From the NCBI GenBank assembly GCA_037042915.1, contig CM073194.1:3162001-3226000 (forward strand): 64,000 nucleotides of DNA. The letters are read 5' to 3'. The DNA is from Auricularia sp. M13 (taxonomy: Eukaryota > Basidiomycota > Agaricomycetes > Auriculariales > Auriculariaceae). The position numbers and the translations under genes are program-made. This document shows positions 1 through 9,329 of this stretch, one piece after another; position 1 is the first letter of the stretch, and every line of letters starts with the position of its first letter. Under the pieces are notes generated by a model that saw only the letters and a list, made by a program, of their open reading frames with translations, had not been told where the DNA came from and did not search any database.

Positions 1-570
1 TATTTTTTGAGTATGCTTACGTAATATTCTAACGAGAAATAAGGTTTTGCCAAAATTTTGGCTCTCAACCAAAATTACAAGTTGTCTCAAAAAGCATTTT
101 GAGCACAAGAGAAATTTACATAGGAAATTATTTTTTTTGAAAAGTTTGAGGACCATGAGATTCTCAGTCCCATTGACCCTTTAGATGGTGTCTGGCAGTG
201 GAATTCATTTGCACCGAGCGGGATATTGACCTCCGGATGCTCATCAGCCGTTGGATCTGCTCCTAAATCAAACTGCTCAGCTCCGCTACCAGAGACCTTT
301 TGCTAATTGGCATACAAATGGCTCGTTAAAATCGTCCAATTTGTGCAGATTCATGCTCAGGGCATTGATAGCTTTCGAATGATATATATTACGTAATATT
401 CTATAAGGTTTCAAGCTTTTTGCCAAATTTCAGGGACCTTCTTCATAAAAAGGAAGTTTCTCAGAGAACGGCTCGTTGGATTTCGATAAAAATTATACCA
501 TTGGAAAGCCCTCAACGAGACGCACATTTTCGACCATATAAGTATTGGGGTATATAAAAGTGGCTACACT
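1..570. other. AT-rich non-coding stretch with direct repeat
   Basis: No gene is visible. The stretch is clearly more AT-rich than the rest of the window. A block beginning TACGTAATATTCTA and followed by an AAGG...GCCAAA-TTT pattern occurs at about 20-75 and again at about 390-445, so an imperfect direct repeat is spaced about 370 bp apart. A TATA-like element (TATATAAAA) lies at 551-559, just before the partial secreted-protein copy. The stretch could be part of an unidentified repeat entering the window from the left; nothing in it identifies a family. Confidence 0.4.
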
Positions 571-872
571 TTGACTGTCCCCAACTGTACGCTCAACGCT
601 TCGGTCTTTTCTTCGGCCAGAACAATGCCATTTTCTGGGTAGGAAACCTGTCTCTCTTTCTTTCCTCCAACTGAATTCTTCTCTCTTCTATCTATCTTTT
701 ACTTGCGCAGACCGGAGAATCTGACGAGGAAGGTACCATCCTTCAAGGCGGCTGTGGTGTGCTCGGCTACGCGTGCCAGGCGGACGGCACGCCTCTGCAG
801 GGCACCAACAAGCAGATTACGATTGAGTGCGACGGCTTCAAACCCTTCTGGCTGACGACCAAAGCTCTATGA
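571..872 (+). pseudogene. Partial inverted copy of the small secreted-protein gene
   Basis: Translated in the right frame, about 590-661 and 713-872 give RFGLFFGQNNAIFW and then TGESDEEGTILQGGCGVLGY, ending in TGA at 872. These match the last part of exon 2 and all of exon 3 of the minus-strand gene at 1704-2409. The GT-AG intron between them (about 662-712) is kept at the same place, so the copy came from DNA and not from an mRNA. The 5' half, including the signal peptide, is missing; upstream sequence is AT-rich and unrelated. It is read here as a truncated paralogue in inverted orientation about 0.8 kb from the full gene. A TATA-like box at 551 could still allow transcription, but no good start codon is seen in the right frame. 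Confidence 0.65.
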
Positions 873-1053
873 TTACGAATGGGCTGGACCGATCACGGAC
901 ACGTAGACTTTTTATGTTGTTGCCTAGTTGGTACTAGTAGTGTGTACCATGGACCTAGCCAAATGGATGCTGGATAATGAGATTCTTCTCCTTGATTGAA
1001 CGGTCCCCACGACGCCGCATGCACATAATCACACCGACAGCTTTCACACAACT

Positions 1054-1353
1054 CTAGTTGCTTACTTCGTTGCTGAGTCCGCCAGATGTGCATACGATTG
1101 GAGCTCGTTTCTGTCCGTACATGACACCGACGTACTGGCTTAACTTGCGTTGCGAGTACCAAGACGGGCAGCTGGGAGAGTGATGTACGACCGATTGAAA
1201 GGGCACCATAAGCCAGTGCACTGCGCCGCCACTGGTACACACGGAAAGGAGCAGCAACGGCAAGTAGGCGAAAAGTCTTCCCAGTCTATAAGCCGGTGTG
1301 CGCGTTGCCTCGTCGAAGATGCACCGCAGAATGTCGTCGGGGAAAGAGGCCAT
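1054..1353 (-). other. Possible F-box-like fragment
   Basis: A minus-strand ATG ORF of 99 codons begins MASFPDDILRCIFDEA, which resembles the first helix of an F-box (LP-D-IL--IF). The rest does not continue as a recognisable F-box or leucine-rich protein, and no convincing splice sites extend it. It may be a decayed F-box remnant or chance. The remainder of 873-1703 shows nothing else. Confidence 0.2.
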
Positions 1354-1703
1354 GAAATGCAGTACGAAAGTCGCCCACGCCTGGCCAATGCTCGCGTCCT
1401 GGCCTTACTTGCGGTCCTCGAGGGAACGCTTTTCGACGACACGGTCGTCGGAGAGCTTCCCAAGGCGTTAATTAGTCAAATTTGAGGCTTGGCCCTCCGC
1501 TTTCATGCCACTGTGCGCGTGAAGAGCGACGTTTGGATGCATTTTACATAGTCCTGGAAGTGATGAAGAGAAGAAGAATTTTTAAATCCCGATCCGGAGA
1601 CTGAACACGCGTTACCTCCGCCCGCAACGATTCATTTCTCAGTTGAAGATTTACAGACGATTGCAACGAGAACTACTTGACTTGCGACATAGAACGAGTC
1701 AAT

Positions 1704-2409
1704 CTAGGCCACCGTAGTAACGATACGGAACGGTTTCTTGCTGCTGCATTCGAGCGTAATCTGCTCATTAGTATGCGTGATGACGGGCGTGCCGTCGGTC
1801 TTGGCTTTATACCCAAGCACACCGCACCCGCCCTGCAGGATGGTGCCTTCCTCGTCCGATTCACCAGTCTGAAAAAACACTCGGCTTAACGGACAGAAAC
1901 AGCATAAGTAGCGAATCGCACCCAGTAAACCGAATTATCGTCGTTGAAGAACACGCCGAAGCGCTGCGCATAGCCGGTGCCGCACTTCGCCAGCGTCGTG
2001 TAATACGGCGCGGCCGCTTTGCTCTGGTTCGTGATCGCGATGCACTTGCCCTCCGCGGGGACGAACAGGCGCCCTGCCAGTGCCCCCAGTCTGAGTGAGC
2101 AGCCGACTCTGAGGAATTCGGACAGTTGAGACTCTTACCAGCAGCGGCTTCGTCGGTGGGCAGCCCGTTATTCAGCGACGCGCACTGCTGGAACTGCACG
2201 ACGAGCGGGCCCGTGCCGTCCCCGAGATACGCGACCTGGTTCTTCGCGTTCAGGGTGAACGACTTGAACGTCTTGTTAGATATCGATGCGCTCAGCACGC
2301 CGGCGAACTTGGTCACGCAGTCCGGACTTGCTGCACGGTGCTCGATCGTGATGGCGGTGGCAGACGCCAAGGACGCAAGGGCCAAGGCGGCGCAAGTGAG
2401 AGACAGCAT
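1704..2409 (-). CDS. Small secreted protein, unknown function
   Basis: Three exons on the minus strand (2139-2409, 1922-2073, 1704-1868) join in phase to give about 195 residues. The introns are 65 and 53 nt with GT-AG ends. The protein begins with a clear signal peptide (MLSLTCAALALASLASATA). The mature part has about six cysteines, including CVTKF near the start, a CIAITNQ segment, LAKCGTGYAQRFGVFF, and a C-terminal GGCGVLGY block. No known domain is recognised. The start is the first ATG and places the hydrophobic segment at the extreme N-terminus. An inverted copy of its 3' half lies at 571-872. A role outside the cell is likely from the signal peptide; nothing more specific can be said. 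Confidence 0.75.
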
Positions 2410-3830
2410 CTATGAGAGGACCGCTGGGAGAAAGTCACAGGCTGGAGTCAACGCAACCTATAAGTTAACTGGGATGTGAAACATCCTCCCCTGAGACTTG
2501 AGTCCGATCCTCACGTCCGCCTCCGAGTCGCCCCGCGCTGAAGAGGGCTGCTGACCCGACCTGCTAGCAGCAAAAAAAACAATGACGGGTATGTCATATC
2601 GAGCTCCCCTATGTGCGATCGTCCGTCGGGGCGGCGGTTTGATCATACTGTCATTCGTGCCGAGGTGTCATGCCAGAGCTCGTCGACGGCGAACGCGAAA
2701 GTGGACCATCCGACACGGAGAACTTGGCGCCCGCACTGGTGGTGCTGTCAGTGTCCGATTCAGAAAACGAGTCGGAGGACGTGCCAGTGTGAGCTTTCTC
2801 GCCATGCGTGGATGAGAAGTCTTCAGATTGCTGAGGCCTCCGGCTGAATCCAGCGACCGGAAGATGCAGACTGACTAGTCGGACCGTGAATTGAAGCCTT
2901 GCTCGCAGACAGACAGACAGACGACGGACAGACAGACGGGCGTGGCAAAGTTCGAACGAGCCCCGCCTGATCATGGGGGGCCTTGTTGCTGAGGCCAGAA
3001 TAGCCAGACTGTGGCGGCGGATTATGACTTGCTGCCATCGGTCCATTAGGTCCAGAATATGCAGGAGGTTCAAGCAAGATGCCAGTGCAACCGGTACTCA
3101 AGCTGCTGCTATTTATTCAGCATCGGGACGCGCCTGAGTCGCGAGTCGCGAGGTGAGAATCGTTGCTATACGCGGCTGGTGGTTTAAATGGGTTGAGATT
3201 GTCCGACTCAAGCACTCTCACCGCTACGTATGGTAGGAGAAGGTTAAAACGGTGCTTAAGGAGAAGTTGCTCAGGATACAATTAAACGCGGATCCACTGG
3301 CAGCCCGTAGCAGTGATTCAGGTTACCCTTTCTCAAATTGTGAACCCTCAACGTGGAGCATGCGCACGAGTCGCAGCCTGAAGAGACTGCCCTGAGTGCA
3401 AGTCCAAGGGCGTGAGATGGAGCAGGGCGCGGCGGGATTCTGAGAGAACAGGTATCACAAAATTTCCGAGACTGAGACTCACTCATACTCGGAGTGAGTT
3501 AAACTTCGTGAAGTTGCGCTTACTGTGCAGGTTACACTAGCACGCTGCCACTCCGGACGCGGACTGCGCATGACAGCGGGAGATCGCTCGCGGCCGTCGG
3601 GAGCGATCTCAGGAAGAGGAGCCTGAGGGTCCGGAGATCGCAGCTCGTGAGGTCACCGCACTGGCAGAGCGCCTGACGTGGGCAGGTCGCTCATGAGTGT
3701 ATCTCGGCCGCCGGGACTGGCAGGAGGGAGCGGACTGCCGAGTGAGACCTCGAAACCGAAACCGCAAACATTCCCACTGTGGCGCAGCCTGAGGGGGCGG
3801 TGGGCAGCTTGTGCGCTGACTGGCACCTCA
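2410..3830. other. Intergenic, no gene recognised
   Basis: Only short, overlapping ORFs in several frames are seen here. A short GACA microsatellite (GACAGACAGACAGAC) lies near 2908-2940. No domain, signal peptide or splice-supported gene was found. Confidence 0.5.
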
Positions 3831-4212
3831 CAGCTGTTCTCAAATGTCAGAGAATTCTACAGGTGTGTGTGTTCGGGCTCGTGGATTCGCGCTCCAACGA
3901 GATGCTCCACTTCACCATACAGATTTTACTCCCGAAAACGGCCTATGCTCTCTAAGTCCGTCCCGCGCGCAAATTCCAGCTGTTTGCAAAATTGAGAGAA
4001 ATCCACAGTTGTGTGTGTTCGGACTCGTGGATTCGCGCTCCACCGGCGCTCTCAGTGCCGCCATAGAAATTTGCACGCGGGGCGGACTTCGAGAGCATAG
4101 GCCGTATTCGCGGGTAAAATCTGTATGGTGAAGTGGAGCATCTCGTTGGAGTGCAAATCCACGAGCCCGAACACACACACCTGCAGATTTCTCTCAATTT
4201 TGCAAACAGCTG
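3831..4212. repeat. Foldback (inverted) repeat of about 380 bp
   Basis: The left arm (3831-3975) and right arm (4067-4212) are inverted copies of each other over about 145 bp with modest divergence. A 91-bp spacer separates them. The spacer begins with a third, direct copy (about 3976-4043) of the first 65 bp of the left arm, starting CAGCTGTT and including TGTGTGTGTTCGG and CTCGTGGATTCGCGCTCCA. A transcript across it would form a long hairpin. No transposase is present and no target duplication was recognised. It could be a non-autonomous foldback element or a local inverted duplication. Confidence 0.75.
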
Positions 4213-4682
4213 CAACCCAGTGCACACTGCTGATTCAGGGAAAGCGATGTCGGCGGGCGCAATTGACGTTGTGAGAGATAGGGCGTCGGCGAGAGAGAGA
4301 GAGAGCTGGTGGTGCGTCACACGACCGGAGAATGGAGAGTCGTGTGCCGCTGCGCATTGCCCGGAACGGACGGGGAGGAAGGCGGCGGCTGTGCCTGGCA
4401 TGCCCGGCTTCGGCAAGTCCTGTTTTCCCCTGAAATCTTGAGAAAAAGAAAATCAGCTGGTAATAGAAAGACTGGCTGGTTGTGGGAAGAATGAGAACAG
4501 CAGCAGTAAGTTACTAGACGGGTGAGCTGAAAATAAAAAAAGCCCGAGAGGATTCTCAGCGGTGGCGGGCTTGGCATCACGGCCGGGCGCTCTCAGATTC
4601 TGTTCTCACACTGGCTGAGGCTGGTGATCACACGCTCCTTTCCTTCTCTCTTTCCTCCTTGCACCCTGGCGCAGGCTGCAGC
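4213..4682. other. 5' flank of the Stealth gene
   Basis: No gene is seen. The stretch holds a short GA microsatellite at about 4290-4303 and a short A-rich run near 4530. It must contain the promoter of the plus-strand gene starting at 4683; no defined site is called. Confidence 0.35.
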
Positions 4683-7600
4683 ATGGTCTCGCTCCCGCGC
4701 TGGCACCCGTTGTCGTCGTCGTCATCGTCCAGCGGCACGGCGCTCCCGACGTCGCGCACGCTGCGGCTCGCGGCGCTCGGCGTGTTCCTCGCCGCGAACC
4801 TCTACCTGCTCGCGCACCTCGCCAACGTCCGCCGCGCCGTCGCCGTCTTCTGGGCCGGCAGCGCAGACGCCGTCGACATCGCCGAGACCCTGCGCGAGCG
4901 TCCGTGTCCATCCGCTTCGCTTGTCTGCTGGATGGACGACCGCTGACATCATCTGCAGGCCTGTACATCCCCATCGCGCCCGACGCCCCGCCGCTGCCAC
5001 GCGCGCGGCGCCACCGGCCGACGGACGCGTGTCTCGAGGAGAGCATCGCGCGTGGCGGCATGTGCGACGCGGCCGGCTACGGCGTCCCTGGTCCGTTATC
5101 TCCTTCCCTCTACATTACTTGCTTTACATAACTTACTCTCATCGCAGACAACTTCAAACTGGACCTCGTATGGTCGTGGGTCAACTCGACCGACCCACTG
5201 TGGCGCCGCGCGCGCGCCCAGACGGAGGCCCGCCGCGCCGGCATTCCCGACGCCGAGGTCGACTACGACACCCCCATCTCTCGCTTCGAGTGCGTCCATA
5301 CCTCCCCTACCATGCCTGCCTGCCGCTTATTTAGCTGCTGCAGCAATTACGACGAGCTGCGGTACAGCATGCGCGCGGCGCTCAAAAACTGGGGCGGCCA
5401 CGTGAGGCGCTTTCATCTCATCGCTGCGTGAGTTCCTTTCGCCTTCGGTGTTCCTTTCTCTTTTTCTTTTCTTTGGCCTTGGACGCGGACGTGGAACTCT
5501 GGACACCTGGACACCTGGACACGAGCGCGCCAATCGCCGGGCACTCACGCTCTTACGTGACGGGGTGCAGGGCCGCGCGCGCATCCTTCCAGCGGCACGG
5601 CGCACCGCGTTGCCGCCCACCCCCTGTGCATCTGAGTCTGAAGGCATGCGACAATGGCAATGATCTCTGGCCCTGCTGTCCTGCACGTCGGTGGCGTTCT
5701 GACCGCGTGCGCGACATGCACGCCCGGGCGGCTTTCCGTCCCAGCTGCCGCTCATCAATCTGCCGTGCACCGTTTCGGCGTTGCCATGTCATGTCGCAGA
5801 CACGGTGCTGCGCTCAGTGCGCCCCTGCTGCTGCTGTTATGCGTCTCCCGTGTGTCGTGTTTCTTTCCGGCGGGGCGTTGCCATGTACATCGGACACCAC
5901 AGCGCCAAGGGGTTATCTCCCGTCCGTGGTCGAGTGCCCAGACGCAACACCGCAGCAGTTTGCCATGGACGGCCGCCCAATTCATATTGTCATGTCGTTT
6001 CCCCTCCCCGGCGTCGACCTAATTCTGCTTTCCTTCAATGTTACACCTGCTATCTCTAATAGCGTGTCGTGTGTCGTGTGCTCGCTTGATACGGGGCCGG
6101 GGGAACCGCAACAGTTGGGGCCGCTCAGAGTCAGTGAGTGTGCACCCTTCCGCGGTCGTTGCCTGCGTTTGTTCGGGCCTGTTCGCTGTCGTCCAGGCCA
6201 GGACATGGTCATGATGCTGCCACTGGTCGTGCGCGCGCGGTGGACTGGACTGGGGACCCTAACGGATAACGCGGCCGTCCGTTTGTGCTGCGCATCGTTC
6301 AACGTTCAGCGGCCGCACGCAACTCGTCGGTCCCGCTCCCCGGGAGCTCGAGTCGACGCCCCTCCTGTGATTGTGATGGCGATTGTGGTTTCCTGCGCGC
6401 GCGCCCCTCTGGCGGTTTAGGCGGGACATTGCTATTGCCCTACCTTGCGACAAGGGATGGACGAAGCCCTCCACTTCCACTGTGTCTTCGGTCCTTCATC
6501 CGCTGACAAGAGCATACTTATTATTACGCATTCTGCTACCCGGTTCCCGCGCGGCTGGACTAGATGAATTCTTGACGAATCCTTGCTTCCTATTGCTTGT
6601 CCTGCCTCCGCATTCTCTTTCCCTTCCCCGCACCTTTTCTCTCACGTCGCCCTCCAACTTCCAAATGCTGACGCCTATCTCTCCCTTCCCTTCCACACAC
6701 GCCACAGCGACTTCCCCCTGCCCGCAGAATACCCTTTGCCCAAGTCGCACCCCCAAGCGGCGAACCGCGACAGCTGGCGGATCGGGCAGGTGCCCGCGTG
6801 GCTCGCGCACCCGACGCCCGGGCGCGGGAAGCACTACTGGATACCCGCCAGCCCGGCGGACGCGCACTGGAACGACACCAACACCCACACCAACACCGGC
6901 GCTGTGGTGGAGTTCGCGGTGCACCCGCACGCGACGTTCTTCGACCCGTTCGTCGGGACGAGCTTCTCGAGCTTCGGGATCGAGAGCCAGCTGCCGAATT
7001 TGCGGGGGGCTGCGGACGTTATGTGAGTCCTGCTGCTGTTTTTGCTTTCATTCGCTGACGCGAGATGAAATGCGGGATGCAGAGTGTACCTGAACGACGA
7101 CATGTACTTCCTGCGGCCGATGGTCCCCGCTGACTACTGGAGCCCCGCGTACGGCTTCACCGTGCGCGCGCAGCCGTGGATCGCCGTGCCGCCCACGCCG
7201 GACCCGAAGCCGCAGCGCGGGGAGTGGCAGCCGCTAAGGCAGACGAACGTCATGATCTCCAAGCGGTTTGGGTGCGTGCTGTCTCAATCTCAATGCGTGT
7301 GTTGACGAATGCTGATTTTGCCCGTCTTCTCTCCCCGCCGCGTCGCAGCGCGAGCACGCGCCCGTACCTCTCGCACCAGCCCAAGGCGGGTTCGCTCACG
7401 ATCTGGCGCGAGTTCGCGACGGTCTTCGCGCCGCAGTTCCGGCGCACGCGGCTGCGGCAGTTCCGCGAGGTGTACTACGAGGACGCGTTCGACGCCGTGC
7501 CCGCCGTCTCCATCCCGGACCCGCACGCGCCGCCGCAGTCCGACGCGTCGTCCGGGCTCGTCGCCGCGGCAGAGGAGTGCTGCGCGGCGGGCGGCGCGTG

Positions 7601-8768
7601 CTGCGTGCGCGGCGACGAGGAGTGCTGCGTCGTCGACCCCGACACGCCGTTCCCGTTCGGGCTCGACCCCGAGCTCAACACGAACGGCCGCGGGAAGGGC
7701 AGCGCGACGAAGGGCGATGTGCACACGGTGTTTGGGTTTGGACACTTTGTGATGGAGCGCCATCGCGAGGCGCTGCTGTGGAGCTGGCTCGTGGGCACCG
7801 TGCACGGTAATGCGTCGGGCAAGGCGTGGACGCGCGAGGATGCGGAGCGCGCGTGGACGGCGCTTGGAGGGGTTGGCGAGGTGCTGCGGGTCGCGGCGTG
7901 GAAGGGCGGGGAGCGCGCGACGCAGGAGGGGACGCGGGTCAAGGATACGCTTGCCAAGGCGGGCTTTGCGGCGCCCGATAACACCAACTATAAGATGAGC
8001 AGTCTCGATGGAATGGGTTACATTGACTGGCGCGACGGGTGGAAGGCCGAGAAGGATAACCTTGGCAAGGATGAGGTGCGCGCTGCCGTTTGTTCCTCGC
8101 CAGTTCCTTACTGATACGTTTTTCTCTGCGTTCGTCAGCAATGCCTCATGCGCCGCGCGCACTGTTTCCCGGCAGCCAACACTGTCTCTCAGGCGTTTAC
8201 AGTGCTCGCATTCGAGCGCCCCGAGTGCGGCGACTGCGCGATCCAGGCGCTCGTGCGCGCGTCGGGCCAGCTTGGACTTAACGCATTCCTCCCCGCCGCC
8301 GGCGCGCGCACCGTCCGTGTGTCGGCGCACACGCTCGCGCGCACGCTGCCGCTCGTCGAGGACTGGCGGGGCGTGGACTTCGGCGTCGACGCCGTGCTGT
8401 CCGGCGGCGTGCCCGACTCCATGCAGGACGAGGTGGGCGACGAGGCGGCGGGGGCGCAGCAGGTGGACCTGCGCGCGTGGGTGCTGCGCGTGCTGGACCG
8501 CTACCGCTACGTGCTGGGCGAGACGCCGTACGCGTTCAAGTTCATGCGCTCGAGCAGCGAGGCCGCGAAGGTCGTGCAGGACGTCGACGGGAGCAACGCC
8601 GCGACCGCCTGCCTGAACGACGACATCGAGGACCCGTCGAAGCCCGTCCCCGGGACCGGCACCGGCTGGCTCAGCGGGGGCCCCGTCATGGAGGGCGATG
8701 CCGTCCGCAAGGTGCTGCACGAGTGGCAGACGCGACGGTGGCCCCACAAGGCCGGGTGGGAGTCGTAG
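4683..8768 (+). CDS. Stealth-family sugar-phosphotransferase-like protein
   Basis: Eight exons (4683-4899, 4959-5090, 5148-5289, 5344-5427, 6708-7022, 7083-7271, 7349-8075, 8139-8768) join in phase to 811 residues. A single hydrophobic segment near residues 27-47 suggests a type II Golgi/ER membrane protein. The four Stealth blocks are visible. CR1 is LVWSWVNSTDP at about 120-133. CR2 runs from YDELRYSMRAALKNWG to LNDDMYFL at about 165-305. CR3 is HQPKAGSLTIWREF at about 369-400. CR4 is near 730-765 and ends CLNDDI. Stealth enzymes include GlcNAc-1-phosphotransferase (GNPTAB) and the cryptococcal xylosylphosphotransferase Xpt1, which transfer sugar-phosphate onto glycans. The substrate here is unknown. 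Intron 4 is 1280 bp, far longer than the other introns (about 50-80). All catalytic blocks are present and the frame is unbroken. Confidence 0.88.
5428..6707 (+). other. Unusually long intron (1280 bp) of the Stealth gene
   Basis: The donor GTGAGT follows RRFHLIA and the acceptor CCACAG precedes CGACTTCCC, so that HLIAADFPLP is restored in phase across the junction. The interior has no recognisable domain, no terminal repeats and no tRNA. A CTGGACAC triplet repeat lies at about 5501-5523. Open frames inside, including a 330-codon one, look like chance in GC-rich DNA. Confidence 0.7.
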
Positions 8769-9128
8769 CATTTTATTTTTTGCACTGCACTTCATCATCA
8801 AGTTGCTTTCGAGGATCGGATCGGATTTAGACTTACTATCATCTACATTGACATGCATCGCACACATACATTTTTCACGCTCATATCTATAATACCCCTG
8901 TATCAGAATCGCAACTTGCTTGTACATGATACCCAGAGCTTGACTCCATCCTTCAGTTGAGGAGAGGACCTGCAACTGACATGTGTTGATCTTATCCTGA
9001 TAAAAGCGAGAATTCAAGCTGAAGCTCAAGTGCCGTCGATTCGCGAATATGTAGCGTCTTTCCACTCGAGAACGATCGTTGGACGTTGGCGCCAGGCGCT
9101 CAGGGTGTAGCTGATCCGCGGAGACTGT
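8769..9128. other. 3' flank of the Stealth gene up to the LINE insertion
   Basis: No gene is seen. The sequence becomes more AT-rich after the stop codon, as expected for a 3' UTR. It ends at the target-site duplication of the LINE. Confidence 0.4.
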
Positions 9129-9140
9129 TGCCGAATGTTG
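9129..9140. repeat. Left target-site duplication of the LINE
   Basis: TGCCGAATGTTG lies directly before the 23-T run that is the poly(A) tail of the minus-strand LINE. The same 12 bases (14 with following Ts) occur at 22906-22917. This is the footprint expected of target-primed reverse transcription. Confidence 0.8.
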
Positions 9141-9329
9141 TTTTTTTTTTTTTTTTTTTTTTTGTGGAGCGTCAGATAGGGTTAGAATAACATAGTTATC
9201 CCTTGCCCATCCTTGCCCGCCTTGGCGGGCTGCTGGAGTTAGGACTGGGAGGCAGTCCACATAAAACGACGGCACCGACCGGAAAAATAGCCTTTAGCAC
9301 ACCTGTTGGGGTAGTGTGGGGCTTGAGAA

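Noticed and set aside
1-445. Repeated TACGTAATATTCTA block as a pair of long terminal repeats
   Set aside because: The repeat is short and imperfect, and no retroelement coding lies between the copies.
5428-6420. 330-codon plus-strand frame within the long intron
   Set aside because: It begins at the splice donor, has no domain or ATG, and would break the conserved Stealth reading if included.
9141-9163. Run of 23 Ts as a terminator or simple repeat
   Set aside because: Its position next to the target duplication and 3' to ORF2 makes it the LINE poly(A) tail.
7290-9275. 661-codon minus-strand open frame
   Set aside because: It lies antisense to the last exons of the Stealth gene, is Arg/Ala/His-rich as expected of a GC-rich antisense frame, and starts without an ATG.
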